Source: an uncultured Campylobacter sp. (GTDB lineage: Bacteria; Campylobacterota; Campylobacteria; Campylobacterales; Campylobacteraceae). Taken from it: a stretch of DNA of 16,567 nucleotides. Position numbers and translations under genes: made by a program. The notes below the pieces were generated by a model. The model worked only from the letters and a program-made list of their open reading frames with translations. It did not search any database and was not told the origin of the DNA. Of the stretch, positions 1 to 8,032 are shown one piece after another. Every line of letters starts with the position of its first letter. Position 1 is the stretch's first letter. Where the stretch lies: NCBI RefSeq assembly GCF_938017775.1, contig NZ_CALIIU010000034.1:1-16567 (forward strand), written 5' to 3'.

Positions 1-495
1 AGAGAGAGATTTGGCATCTCTATCAATGTCGGAGCGGTAGAGCAGGTCGTTATTTTGCTCGACGAAGCTCAGCTATATCCTGGAAATTTGATAGAAAAAA
101 TTCGCCTTATGGCAGATACGAGACTATTTAAATTTTTATTTACGGTTCATAAGACGGACGAGGAAGATCGCCTCGCAAAGGATTATTTTAAAACCAGAAT
201 TTGGGAGAGCATCGAGCTTCCTAATTCAAATTTAGGCGAAGTCAAGCTGTATATTGAAAAGAAGCTTGTGCTTCATGGCTTTCAACAATACTATTTTATG
301 TTTAGTGACGATAATTTCGATTTGATTTTAAATTTAACGGACGGCAATATGAGAAATATCAACAAGCTTATGTATAAGATGTATGAGCTTTTTGAGTATT
401 ACGAGATAAATAAACCTACGGAAATTAGTTTTTCGCAGATTAATAATAAAATTATAGAGATGGCAGCGATAGGCTCGGGGATAATAAATGCTTGA
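1..495 (+). CDS. ctsP: CtsP-type AAA+ ATPase (ExeA/MshM-like), 3' part
   Basis: The reading frame is open from base 1, so the gene starts upstream of the window and its Walker A motif is missing here. The visible 164 codons begin just before a Walker B-like motif, VVILLDEAQL (residues 17-26 of the fragment), followed by a helical lid region. DEAQ in Walker B is typical of ExeA/MshM-type AAA ATPases of type II secretion and type IV pilus systems. In Campylobacter jejuni a short ATPase of this kind, CtsP, is needed for natural transformation and lies just upstream of ctsX, ctsE and ctsF. The order here matches, which is why I call it ctsP. Expected location is the cytoplasmic face of the inner membrane, coupling nucleotide hydrolysis to assembly of the DNA-uptake machine. 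Its end overlaps the next gene by 8 bases, which implies translational coupling. Family is confident; the exact orthology rests on gene order. Confidence 0.8.
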   Translation, partial: RERFGISINVGAVEQVVILLDEAQLYPGNLIEKIRLMADTRLFKFLFTVHKTDEEDRLAKDYFKTRIWESIELPNSNLGEVKLYIEKKLVLHGFQQYYFMFSDDNFDLILNLTDGNMRNINKLMYKMYELFEYYEINKPTEISFSQINNKIIEMAAIGSGIINA

Positions 496-1495
496 ATTTT
501 ACGAAGTAAACGAACTTGAAAAAAAATGGGAAGAGTATAACAAAAACAGAAAGCAGTTTTCCTTTTTGAAATCTAAGCCGAATTTCGTATTGAGATTTGA
601 CAAGACGATTTTGGGGCTTTTGATATTGATCTCGGTTGCGATCGGAGCGATATTTTGGCTGCTTAAAGATAGTGATAGCGTCAGTATGGCAAGTATCAAT
701 CAAAATATTGAGGACAAGGGCGGTGCTTCAAATTCTACTAATGATGCCGAGCAGCAGGCGGCAGATCTTGCAGTGCAAAATAATATCTCCAAAGAGGATT
801 ACAACATTAGCGCGCCGAAAGTTGCTCGTACTTCTAAGCACGAAAAGGAACGCCCAAGTTTAAATTTAAACGACGTGGGTGTACTATCCAGCGAGGATTC
901 CGGTGGGTTTAAGATAACCAATAATTACGAAAATGGCGGAAACTATGGCGGGCAGGCTCAGGCGCAAAATTTCGGCGGTCAAAATTTTGGCAATCAGAAT
1001 TTTGGCAATCAAAATGCTCCTACATTTAATGTGCCTAATACCAATAACGCAGCTTTTGCAAATCAGCCGCCTAAAAACGAGGTTATAGATTTTGGGCGTG
1101 CTCCATTGCCGCCTAAATCAAATTTCTCTGGAGGTTCTACAAATACCGCAAGTAGCGCTCCGCTAAGTTCCAGAATTGAGATAAAAACTTCAAATTTAAG
1201 CGAAGATAAGCAGAGCTTGGAGAGTAAATTTTACGCGACGAATAAGATTGAGTATTCGCTATCGCTAGCTGAAGAAGCGTATAATAAGAAAGACTACGAT
1301 AATGCGATCAAATGGGCTCTTACGTCAAATGAGCTTGATAAGGACAACGTCGCCAGCTGGATAATTTTTGCTAAAGCCAATTATAAAAAGGGTCGTAAAG
1401 AAGACGCGCTTTACGCTCTTGAGACCTTTAATGCAAAGGCGAAAAATAGCGAAATTTCTAACCTCATTTCAAAGATAAGAAGCGATAAACTATGA
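488..1495 (+). CDS. Single-pass membrane protein with Q/N/G-rich linker and C-terminal TPR-like domain (transformation operon)
   Basis: This 335-residue protein has a charged cytoplasmic N-terminus (residues 1-38), one transmembrane helix (about 41-59, TILGLLILISVAIGAIFWLL) and a long low-complexity segment rich in Q, N, G, S and P (about 65-230). It ends in two helix pairs resembling tetratricopeptide repeats (about 255-282 and 289-318, with AY..KDYDNAI and AKANYKKGRKEDALYAL). It should be a type II membrane protein with the TPR part in the periplasm. Position directly after the CtsP-type ATPase suggests the role of C. jejuni CtsX, an integral membrane partner of CtsP. It also suggests MshN, the TPR protein that follows mshM in MSHA operons. 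The next gene is a rival candidate for ctsX, so I give no symbol. It overlaps the gene before by 8 bases and the gene after by 4 (ATGA). The linker contains a small in-frame repeat. Confidence 0.85.
   Translation: MLEFYEVNELEKKWEEYNKNRKQFSFLKSKPNFVLRFDKTILGLLILISVAIGAIFWLLKDSDSVSMASINQNIEDKGGASNSTNDAEQQAADLAVQNNISKEDYNISAPKVARTSKHEKERPSLNLNDVGVLSSEDSGGFKITNNYENGGNYGGQAQAQNFGGQNFGNQNFGNQNAPTFNVPNTNNAAFANQPPKNEVIDFGRAPLPPKSNFSGGSTNTASSAPLSSRIEIKTSNLSEDKQSLESKFYATNKIEYSLSLAEEAYNKKDYDNAIKWALTSNELDKDNVASWIIFAKANYKKGRKEDALYALETFNAKAKNSEISNLISKIRSDKL
965..1015 (+). repeat. In-frame 15-bp tandem repeat (QNFGN units)
   Basis: Three consecutive 15-base units start at 965, 980 and 995, with a partial fourth at 1010-1015. 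They encode QNFGG, QNFGN, QNFGN and QN (residues 160-176 of the membrane protein). Units two and three differ by one silent base (CAA/CAG). The unit is a multiple of three, so gain or loss of copies would change linker length without breaking the frame. Confidence 0.85.
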
Positions 1496-2031
1496 AAATT
1501 TTATATATTTTAGCTTTTGCGATCGCGTCGTTATTTGCAGTTAGCGCCGATGACGTGCGCAACTGGGATCAGATCGGTCAGTATAACCGCATCTGCCAAG
1601 AAAGCGTGCGAAATTTATTCATCGAGGAGCAGAGCGAGGCGCTTGCGAATATGTATGCCAAGGCATGCCTGAAAATGGATAAAGTAAATGAGCTCGTCGT
1701 GCCTACGGTGATGCTTTATAAGACGAAAGAGGCTCGCGAGAATGCTTCTCTTTATTCGACCATAATTTTTCAAAAAAAGATGCTTTATTTGGCGCTTTGC
1801 GACGGCGTAGACATAAGCTACATAAGAACGCCTAAAATTAATTATATTTTGTCTGAAATTTTTGATAAATTTACGGAGAGAGCATACGTAAAAAAGAGTG
1901 ATACGTATGTCTTTACCCTAGAAAACGGCGAGCGTGCCGAGCTTTTTATCAAAGAAGAGGAAGAGGTAAAAAAGATGGTAATTGCAATTTATGCTGGCGA
2001 TAAGCTTAGCTCGATTAAAATTTATTGGTGA
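1492..2031 (+). CDS. Small exported protein of the transformation operon, unknown function
   Basis: The 179-residue product starts with a clear signal peptide: a short basic start, a hydrophobic core LYILAFAIASLFA and a likely signal peptidase I site after AVSA (residues 16-19). The mature part is mixed helix and strand, with cysteines at C34, C59 and C103 (RICQ, KACL, ALCD) and an acidic stretch EEEEV near the C-terminus. No family is recognised from sequence alone. It sits between the TPR membrane protein and ctsE with overlaps on both sides: an ATGA junction at 1492-1495, and a stop at 2029-2031 just before the ctsE start. It is therefore almost certainly co-transcribed, and I infer a periplasmic role in DNA uptake or pseudopilus assembly. 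C. jejuni has, as I recall, a single gene (ctsX) between ctsP and ctsE. This could be that gene, or an extra lineage-specific component. Confidence 0.8.
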   Translation: MKILYILAFAIASLFAVSADDVRNWDQIGQYNRICQESVRNLFIEEQSEALANMYAKACLKMDKVNELVVPTVMLYKTKEARENASLYSTIIFQKKMLYLALCDGVDISYIRTPKINYILSEIFDKFTERAYVKKSDTYVFTLENGERAELFIKEEEEVKKMVIAIYAGDKLSSIKIYW

Positions 2032-2036
2032 TTGCG

Positions 2037-3785
2037 ATGACGAAGATTGAAGAGCAGATTGTTGCGATTTTAATACGAAATAATATCCTTACTAGCACCG
2101 TTGTTCCGGAAATCAAAGATAAGATGGATATCGGCTTGACGCTAGGCGAGGTTTTAGTCGGAGATAACTATCTAAGCCAGGATGATTTTTGCTCGATTTT
2201 AGTTGAGTTATACAAGCGTCGTCAGATAGAATTTGACGATATAAGCGAAAAATTTTCGATGGATCCGAAGGAATTTTTGCAAATTCTAGCCAAGAAAATG
2301 AACCTGTCGTATATGAATTTAGACGATATCGACATAGATTTTAGGCTATCGGAACGCACTCCTACCGCACAGCTTAAAAGATACGGCGTGATACCTGTTA
2401 AAGCGGATGATCTGAATATTTACGTTGCTTTTTCTGATCCGTTTAATCTTGAGTCGCAAGATAAGGCGCAGGCTATGTTTAGTAAACAGCTGCTTAAAAT
2501 CGTAGTAGCCGATCCAAATCAAGTAAATAAATATCTATCTAAGCTTGAGCTTTCAGAGAGTATTAAGGGGCTCGTAGCGGAGATCCGCAAAGAGCTCGCC
2601 AACACCGGCGGTAGCGGAAGCAGCGATGATACCTCGGCGATTTTGAAGCTCATTGAGATGATAATCAGCCAGTCTATTAAGATGCGCGGTAGCGATATTC
2701 ACATCGAGCCGACCGAGAATAACTGCGTCGTACGTACCAGAATCGACGGAATGCTCGCTGAAATTTTTATCTTTGATAAGGATATCTATCCACCGCTAGT
2801 AAGCCGATTGAAGCTACTTTCAAATATGGATATCGCCGAGCGCCGTAAGCCGCAGGACGGCAGGTTTAGTATGAAAATTTCAGGTCGCGAATACGACTTC
2901 CGTATTTCGACACTGCCTATTATCAATGGCGAATCTACCGTTATGCGTATCCTCGATAAATCCAAGGTTATCATAAGTCTGGAAAAGCTCGGTATGCACC
3001 CTGATAGCTTTAAGAAATTTAATAACGCTATGAAGGCTCCATATGGTATTATCTTGGTTACCGGACCTACGGGAAGCGGTAAGTCTACGACGCTATATGC
3101 AGCGCTAAACGATATTAAAAATATCGATACTAAGGTTATTACCGTAGAAGATCCAGTCGAGTATCAAGTAAATTTAATCCAACAAGTCCAAGTTAACGAA
3201 AAAGCAGGTCTTACCTTTGCTTCAGCATTGCGCTCGATCTTAAGACAAGACCCCGACATCATAATGATCGGTGAGATCCGTGATCAAGAGACCCTTAGGA
3301 TCGCGATCCAGGCTGCTCTTACTGGACACTTGGTTTTCTCAACCCTACACACCAACGACGCCGTTAGTGCGATCCCGCGAATAGTGGATATGGGTATAGA
3401 GGCCTACCTCATAAGTGGTGCGCTCATTGCAGTAGAGGCACAGCGTCTCGTGCGAAAGCTTTGCCCGCACTGCAAGCAGCCTACGAATCTGCCTAAATCG
3501 ATGCTTGATCAGCTGAAGGAATTTTTGCCTGAAAAATACACATTTTTTAAGGCCGTAGGTTGCGATCAATGCGGTCAGACGGGCTATATGGGGCGTGAGA
3601 TGATTAGTGAAATTTTACCTATTACCGATAAAATGCAAAGCTTGATCGCTAACGGCGGCTCAAAGGACGATATGAGGGCCTTGGCGAAGGAGGAGGGTTT
3701 TATAGATATGTTTGAAGATGGTGTTATACGTGCTGCGCGCGGAGTAACTAGTATAGAAGAAATTTATAGGGTGGCTAAACAATGA
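2037..3785 (+). CDS. ctsE: CtsE, GspE/PilB-family secretion ATPase for DNA uptake
   Basis: This hexameric ATPase is predicted to power assembly of the type II/type IV pilus-like transformation apparatus from the cytoplasmic side. Numbered from the ATG at 2037 (582 residues), the N-terminal MshEN/T2SSE_N-like region spans about 1-195. The motor shows Walker A GPTGSGKS (343-350), the Asp box TVEDPVEY (369-376), a Walker B region DPDIIMIGEIRD (405-416) and the His box TGHLVFSTLHTND (429-441). A tetracysteine zinc site, CPHC (476-479) and CDQC (509-512), is typical of PilB/GspE extension-type ATPases. All catalytic motifs are intact. In-frame TTG (2025) and GTG (2028) codons overlap the end of the previous gene and could be alternative starts. 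I chose ATG because no Shine-Dalgarno sequence favours the others. It overlaps ctsF by 3 bases. Confidence 0.95.
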   Translation: MTKIEEQIVAILIRNNILTSTVVPEIKDKMDIGLTLGEVLVGDNYLSQDDFCSILVELYKRRQIEFDDISEKFSMDPKEFLQILAKKMNLSYMNLDDIDIDFRLSERTPTAQLKRYGVIPVKADDLNIYVAFSDPFNLESQDKAQAMFSKQLLKIVVADPNQVNKYLSKLELSESIKGLVAEIRKELANTGGSGSSDDTSAILKLIEMIISQSIKMRGSDIHIEPTENNCVVRTRIDGMLAEIFIFDKDIYPPLVSRLKLLSNMDIAERRKPQDGRFSMKISGREYDFRISTLPIINGESTVMRILDKSKVIISLEKLGMHPDSFKKFNNAMKAPYGIILVTGPTGSGKSTTLYAALNDIKNIDTKVITVEDPVEYQVNLIQQVQVNEKAGLTFASALRSILRQDPDIIMIGEIRDQETLRIAIQAALTGHLVFSTLHTNDAVSAIPRIVDMGIEAYLISGALIAVEAQRLVRKLCPHCKQPTNLPKSMLDQLKEFLPEKYTFFKAVGCDQCGQTGYMGREMISEILPITDKMQSLIANGGSKDDMRALAKEEGFIDMFEDGVIRAARGVTSIEEIYRVAKQ

Positions 3786-5026
3786 AAAAGCAATTAGAAG
3801 TTGAATACAACGCCAAGGGCGCAAGAAGGAAGATGTTTTTGCAAGCTAGCGATAAGGTGCAAGCAAACAACCTCATGAAGCAGCGCGTAGGCGGGACGAT
3901 CGTAAAAAGAGGTGAAACCCAAGTCGTAGCCAATACGGGCGGCGATTTTAAGGCGCAGGTTTCGCGCATGCTAGGTGGTAGCGGAAGAGTTAGAACACTG
4001 CCGTTAGTAGCGTCGATCCGTCAGCTTTCGGTTATGACAAATGCGGGAATTTCAATCCACGACTCGATCAAAGAGGTTGCAAGGGCGGCAGAGGATAAGA
4101 CACTAAAAGAAATTTTCAGCGCGATGAACGACGATCTTAACGCAGGTCTTAGTCTTACCGAATCTACGGAGAAATTTAGAGGACAGCTCGGTGATGTCGT
4201 CGTTGCGATGGTAAGTCTGGGCGAAGCAACCGGTAATATGGCAGAGTCTCTAGCCAAGCTTGCCGCTATGCTTCAAGAGCTTTGGGAAAACCAGCGTAAA
4301 TTTAAAAAGGCGATGCGTTATCCTATGATCCTTATGATCGTTATGGCAATTGCGTTTTCGGTTTTGATGATGTATGTCGTGCCGAAATTCCGCGAGATTT
4401 TTGAGGATTTGGGCGCGGATTTGCCACTACCTACTAGAATTCTACTTGGTATCGAAAGCACTCTTAATAATTATGGAATTTTTGTTTTAGCGGGCATCAT
4501 AGGCACTATCATAGCTCTTAGATGGGCATATCGCAATAACCCTGAGTTTAAAAAAGGCTTTGACAAGACGATTTTAAGGGTCTATCTATTCGGTAAGATC
4601 ATATTTTTCTCGACGATGTCGCGATTTATGCTTATTTTTACAGAGCTTGTGCGAGCGGGTATTCCTATCGCAGATGCACTAGATACATCTGTTTTAATGG
4701 TGGATAATCATACTTTAAAAGAGAAGCTCTCTACCGTTAAAATCGCCGTGCAGCAGGGCGTGAGCCTAACAGAGGCGTTTAACAATACAGGGCTTTATGA
4801 GAGTATGCTTATTCAGATGATCAGCGCGGGCGAGCAGGCCGGTAACCTCGATAAGATGCTTGGCAATGTCACGGATTATTATAAAGAGAAATTCGACGAT
4901 ATCATCGATAATATCTCAAGCTACGTCGAGCCGATCATGCTATTTTTTATGGCGGGCATGGTTCTTCTTTTGGCTCTTGGTATCTTTATGCCTATGTGGG
5001 ATCTGGGCAAAGCCGTCAAAAATTAA
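3782..5026 (+). CDS. ctsF: CtsF, GspF/PilC-family inner-membrane platform protein
   Basis: This polytopic membrane protein is expected to form the platform contacted by CtsE in the DNA-uptake machine. Its 414 residues match the usual size of the family. Two T2SSF repeats are visible, about 75-200 and 277-400, each with a conserved segment (VSLGEATGNMAESL at 144-157, ISAGEQAGNLDKML at 347-360). Transmembrane helices are predicted at about 181-200 (PMILMIVMAIAFSVLMMYVV), 232-249 and 384-403 (PIMLFFMAGMVLLLALGIFM). The start ATG overlaps the ctsE stop (ATGA at 3782-3785), so translation is probably coupled. It is the last gene of the operon; a hairpin lies 7 bases after the stop. The call is by family and gene order (E then F), as in C. 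jejuni. Confidence 0.95.
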   Translation: MKKQLEVEYNAKGARRKMFLQASDKVQANNLMKQRVGGTIVKRGETQVVANTGGDFKAQVSRMLGGSGRVRTLPLVASIRQLSVMTNAGISIHDSIKEVARAAEDKTLKEIFSAMNDDLNAGLSLTESTEKFRGQLGDVVVAMVSLGEATGNMAESLAKLAAMLQELWENQRKFKKAMRYPMILMIVMAIAFSVLMMYVVPKFREIFEDLGADLPLPTRILLGIESTLNNYGIFVLAGIIGTIIALRWAYRNNPEFKKGFDKTILRVYLFGKIIFFSTMSRFMLIFTELVRAGIPIADALDTSVLMVDNHTLKEKLSTVKIAVQQGVSLTEAFNNTGLYESMLIQMISAGEQAGNLDKMLGNVTDYYKEKFDDIIDNISSYVEPIMLFFMAGMVLLLALGIFMPMWDLGKAVKN

Positions 5027-5033
5027 CCCCTTT

Positions 5034-5064
5034 AATTCCGCGCCTGCGAGGGCGCGGAATTTTA
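5034..5064 (+). terminator. Rho-independent terminator of the cts operon
   Basis: A perfect 11-bp stem (AATTCCGCGCC with GGCGCGGAATT) encloses a 6-base loop (TGCGAG) and is followed by a short T run (TTTTA). It lies 7 bases past the ctsF stop. The AATT at the base of the left arm gives A-rich flanks on that side too, so it may also act weakly in the other direction. Confidence 0.85.
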
Positions 5065-5115
5065 TCAAAGCATTAAAATTTCATCCTTCAAATAAAATTT
5101 TAACCTTCGTTTGGC

Positions 5116-5149
5116 TAAAATACCGCTTTAAATTTAAGGATCAATCATA
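5116..5149 (+). promoter_or_regulatory. Probable ftsK promoter -10 and ribosome binding site leading to an ATA start
   Basis: After the cts terminator there is a -10-like TAAAAT (5116-5121) in the context GGCTAAAATACC. No clear -35 is seen, as is common for Campylobacter sigma-70 promoters. A Shine-Dalgarno AAGGA follows at 5136-5140. Exactly 6 bases later the ftsK frame reads ATA GTT AAA GAA (from 5147). No ATG, GTG or TTG exists in this frame between the in-frame stop TAA (5135-5137) and TTG 5309, and nothing resembling AAGGA precedes 5309. The ribosome site therefore argues for initiation at 5147. Confidence 0.5.
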
Positions 5150-7429
5150 GTTAAAGAAGTATATTTTATCGTCGTATCGGCTATCATAATATTTTTTGGG
5201 CTTGCTACTATTGCGCCCGATTCCGCGCTTGTAGGCAGCGCAGGCAACGCCATCCGCTCGTTTAATACCCAGCTATTCGGCTATTTTGCATACATCTATC
5301 CGCTATTTTTGCTCGCTTTGGCATACGTAGCCTATAAGCATTTTCGCGGTTTTGACTTTAGATTTTTTGAGTTTAGCATCGGAGCCATTTTGCTATTTTT
5401 TACAATTTTGATGGTGCAGTCGAGTCTCTTTGGCGCTAGCGGCGGAGCAGTCGGCAGCTTCGCGGTGGACGGACTTAGGCGAATGATTGGAAGCGTCGGC
5501 GTGTGGATTTTTAATATTACGATTTTTGTGCTTTCGCTAGTGCTTATATTTGAAGATCGTTTTACCGACATCATCAAAAACTGCTTTATTGGCTCAAGAG
5601 ATGAAAGCTCGCAGGATGAAATTGGGGATAATTTTGCTAGCGATGCGGATACAGCACAAAGAGGCGGGCTCGCAAGGTATTCGTCTGCGCAAGGCTTGAG
5701 AGGTGCGGAAAATTTTAACGCTTTGGATAACTCTTTGAGCGCAGAGGACAATTCAGCGAAACAGGGTAATTTTGCGGAGCAGGGTGCAAGCGGGCGCGGT
5801 TTTGAAGGCGGGCAAAATTTTCAAAATTTAAACGATGCTCACGAGCCTGAGTCTGAGCAGAATTTCGGTGACGCGCAGGGTCCGCAGGCTTCCGCTGAAC
5901 GCGAGCTTAAAATGCCGCAGAAGGGAAAGCCGAGCAGGCTAAAAAGGGTCGAGCGCCTAAGCGAGGTCGCCGAAAACAAAAGGCTTTTGGATCAGCTCGA
6001 TAAGGGCAGGATGGCTAAGCCCAAGGATTTTAAGCTACCGCCGCTTGATTTTTTAAACCCGCCGCCGAAAAAGAAAAGCAATATCGACGAGAGCGAGATC
6101 GATCGTAAAATTTACGACCTGCTCGATAAGCTGCGTAAATTTAAGATCGACGGCGACGTGGTGCGAACCTACTCGGGCCCGGTCGTTACGACCTTTGAGT
6201 TTCGCCCCGCCGCGCACATCAAGGTAAGTAAAATTCTAACGCTGCAAGACGATCTCGCGATGGCTCTTCGGGCGCAGACCATCCGCATCCAAGCGCCGGT
6301 TCCTGGCAAAGACGTCGTAGGCATCGAGATTCCGAATCAAAATATCGATACGATCTATCTGCGCGAAATTTTAGAAAGCGACGTATTTAAAAGCGCCTCC
6401 AGTCCCCTTACCATCGTGCTTGGCAAGGACATCGTGGGCCAGCCCTTCGTCACCGATCTTAAAAAGCTGCCGCACCTTCTCATCGCAGGCACCACCGGAA
6501 GCGGCAAGAGCGTGGGCATCAACGCCATGCTGCTTAGTCTTTTGTATCGCAACTCACCCAAGAGCCTGCGCCTAATAATGATCGATCCCAAGATGCTCGA
6601 GTTTAGCATCTACAACGACATCCCGCACCTGCTAACGCCCGTCATCACGCAGCCTAAGCAGGCGATCATCGCGCTAAGCAACCTTGTCGCCGAGATGGAG
6701 CAGCGCTACTCGCTCATGGCGCAAAACAGGACGAAAAATATCGACAACTACAACGAAAAGATGCTGCGCGAGGGTGGCGAAATTTTGCCTTACATCGTCG
6801 TTATCATCGATGAGCTCGCGGATCTGATGATGACGAGCGGCAAGGATGTGGAGCACTACATCGCGCGTCTGGCGCAGATGGCGCGCGCCAGCGGTATCCA
6901 TCTCATCGTGGCGACGCAGCGCCCTAGCGTGGACGTCGTCACGGGGCTGATAAAGGCGAATCTGCCTAGCCGCATCAGCTTCCGCGTGGGCTCGAAAGTC
7001 GATAGCAAGGTGATTTTGGATCAGATGGGCGCGGACAGCCTACTTGGGCGTGGCGATATGCTCTTTACGCCGCCTACCGCGCCAGGGCTCATCCGCCTGC
7101 ACGCGCCGTTTACGACCGAGAATGAGATCAACAAGATCGCGGAATTTTTAAAAGCGCAAGAAAGCGTCGTTTATGACGAGCGATTTTTGATCGAAAACGA
7201 GGGCGCCAAGCAAGAAGGCGGCATAATCAATCCGCAAAATATCGTGCTTGACGAGCTTTACAACGAGGCGAAAGCGATCGTTTTGGAGGAGGAGAAGACC
7301 TCGATCAGCTACCTGCAGCGCCGCTTGCGCATCGGATACAACCGCGCCGCGACGATCATCGAGCAGCTCGAACAGATGGGCGTTTTAAGCGAGATCAACG
7401 CTAAAGGTCAGCGTGACATAATCAAGTAA
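5147..7429 (+). CDS. ftsK: DNA translocase FtsK
   Basis: FtsK is a septum-anchored hexameric motor that pumps the chromosome termini apart at division and activates XerH/XerCD-type recombination at dif. From 5147 the product is 760 residues. Four N-terminal membrane helices lie at about 5-22, 46-63, 74-91 and 116-135, followed by a Q/N/G/S-rich linker (about 146-310) much shorter than in E. coli. The motor has Walker A GTTGSGKS (448-455) and Walker B VVIIDELADL (D555, E556). A C-terminal gamma winged-helix domain (about 690-755, with SYLQRRLRIGYNRAATIIEQLEQMG) should read KOPS-like polar sequences. The first canonical start in frame is TTG 5309, which would delete helix 1 and half of helix 2. 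The upstream frame clearly encodes FtsK-like sequence (APDSALVGSAGNAIRSFN), so ATA 5147 is preferred on coding and ribosome-site evidence. A sequencing error of ATG to ATA is the main alternative. Composition becomes GC-richer from the motor domain on. Confidence 0.93.
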   Translation: MVKEVYFIVVSAIIIFFGLATIAPDSALVGSAGNAIRSFNTQLFGYFAYIYPLFLLALAYVAYKHFRGFDFRFFEFSIGAILLFFTILMVQSSLFGASGGAVGSFAVDGLRRMIGSVGVWIFNITIFVLSLVLIFEDRFTDIIKNCFIGSRDESSQDEIGDNFASDADTAQRGGLARYSSAQGLRGAENFNALDNSLSAEDNSAKQGNFAEQGASGRGFEGGQNFQNLNDAHEPESEQNFGDAQGPQASAERELKMPQKGKPSRLKRVERLSEVAENKRLLDQLDKGRMAKPKDFKLPPLDFLNPPPKKKSNIDESEIDRKIYDLLDKLRKFKIDGDVVRTYSGPVVTTFEFRPAAHIKVSKILTLQDDLAMALRAQTIRIQAPVPGKDVVGIEIPNQNIDTIYLREILESDVFKSASSPLTIVLGKDIVGQPFVTDLKKLPHLLIAGTTGSGKSVGINAMLLSLLYRNSPKSLRLIMIDPKMLEFSIYNDIPHLLTPVITQPKQAIIALSNLVAEMEQRYSLMAQNRTKNIDNYNEKMLREGGEILPYIVVIIDELADLMMTSGKDVEHYIARLAQMARASGIHLIVATQRPSVDVVTGLIKANLPSRISFRVGSKVDSKVILDQMGADSLLGRGDMLFTPPTAPGLIRLHAPFTTENEINKIAEFLKAQESVVYDERFLIENEGAKQEGGIINPQNIVLDELYNEAKAIVLEEEKTSISYLQRRLRIGYNRAATIIEQLEQMGVLSEINAKGQRDIIK

Positions 7430-7456
7430 GCTTTAAAATTTCGATGAAATTTAAGC

Positions 7457-7610
7457 GGCGAAATTTTGAAATTTATTAGATTTATAGGTGCCAGAATTTT
7501 TAAAATTTAATCGATCTGCGTCGGTGAAATTTTAAAATTTATCGGATTTGAAGCGGTGGAATTTTAAAATTTTTTGATCTGTATGGTGGATTTTAAATTT
7601 TAAAATTTGC
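7457..7610 (+). repeat. Degenerate 30-36-bp tandem repeat, about five copies
   Basis: Five successive blocks begin with GGYG at 7457, 7487, 7523, 7555 and 7585 (spacings 30, 36, 32 and 30). Most continue with a variant of AATTTTAAAATTT and then a GAT(T/C)TG-like tail such as CGGATTTG, CGATCTG or TGATCTG. Copies differ by substitutions and small indels. It is non-coding. The pattern was read by eye; a self-alignment would define the consensus. Confidence 0.6.
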
Positions 7611-7976
7611 GCGTTCTGCAGCTCGCGCTTGTGCTTCTGTGGCTGCGGAAAGGCGGACGGTTTATACGGATGCGAGGATGTGATCGAAGTTTTGCGGTAT
7701 GGTAGGCACTTCAAGTAGTGCTCGGTGGATGTGAACAGCGTGTTTTGCAGCTTGCGTTTACGACGCATCGTTTTTTAAAACGAATTGAAATTTAAGGCGC
7801 AGCTAAATTGCGCGCTGTGTTCTTGGCGCCAAATTTAAACCGCGGCGTGAAATTTTAAAGTGCAAGCGGAGTAGAAAATAGGATGGTTTTAAAATTTAAA
7901 AATTGAGCGCTAAAAATTTTGCGATTTTAAATTTTATAAATTTACAAAACTCGGTAGAATTTAAATTTTAAAATTT
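7527..7976. repeat. Three perfect copies of the 14-bp palindrome AAATTTTAAAATTT
   Basis: The self-complementary word AAATTTTAAAATTT occurs exactly at 7527-7540, 7595-7608 and 7963-7976. One-mismatch versions are nearby (for example 7559-7572). Two more perfect copies lie between htpG and the porin gene. All the copies found are intergenic. Confidence 0.8.
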
Positions 7977-7995
7977 TGCTTCTTTTTGGGCTTTT

Positions 7996-8032
7996 AAATT
8001 TTGAAATTTTGAAATTTTGAAATTTTGAATTT
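7996..8032 (+). repeat. 8-bp microsatellite AAATTTTG x4
   Basis: Four perfect head-to-tail copies of AAATTTTG occupy 7996-8003, 8004-8011, 8012-8019 and 8020-8027, followed by a partial fifth (AATTT). It is intergenic, about 490 bases before ftsW, so length changes could only act on transcription, if at all. Confidence 0.85.

Noticed and set aside
2025..2036. TTG 2025 or GTG 2028 as ctsE start
   Set aside because: They add only three or four residues that overlap the previous stop, with no ribosome site favouring them; ATG 2037 is simpler. Not excluded.
5309..7429. ftsK starting at TTG 5309
   Set aside because: It would remove the first membrane helix and cut the second, although the upstream frame encodes typical FtsK sequence with a well-placed AAGGA before ATA 5147. 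Kept only as the fallback canonical start.
7430..7456. Imperfect stem after ftsK as a terminator
   Set aside because: Two unpaired bases, AT-rich stem, 3-base loop and no T tract; too weak to call.
7457..7610. Tandem repeats considered as a CRISPR array
   Set aside because: Units are degenerate, vary in length and lack unique spacers; there are no cas genes in the window.
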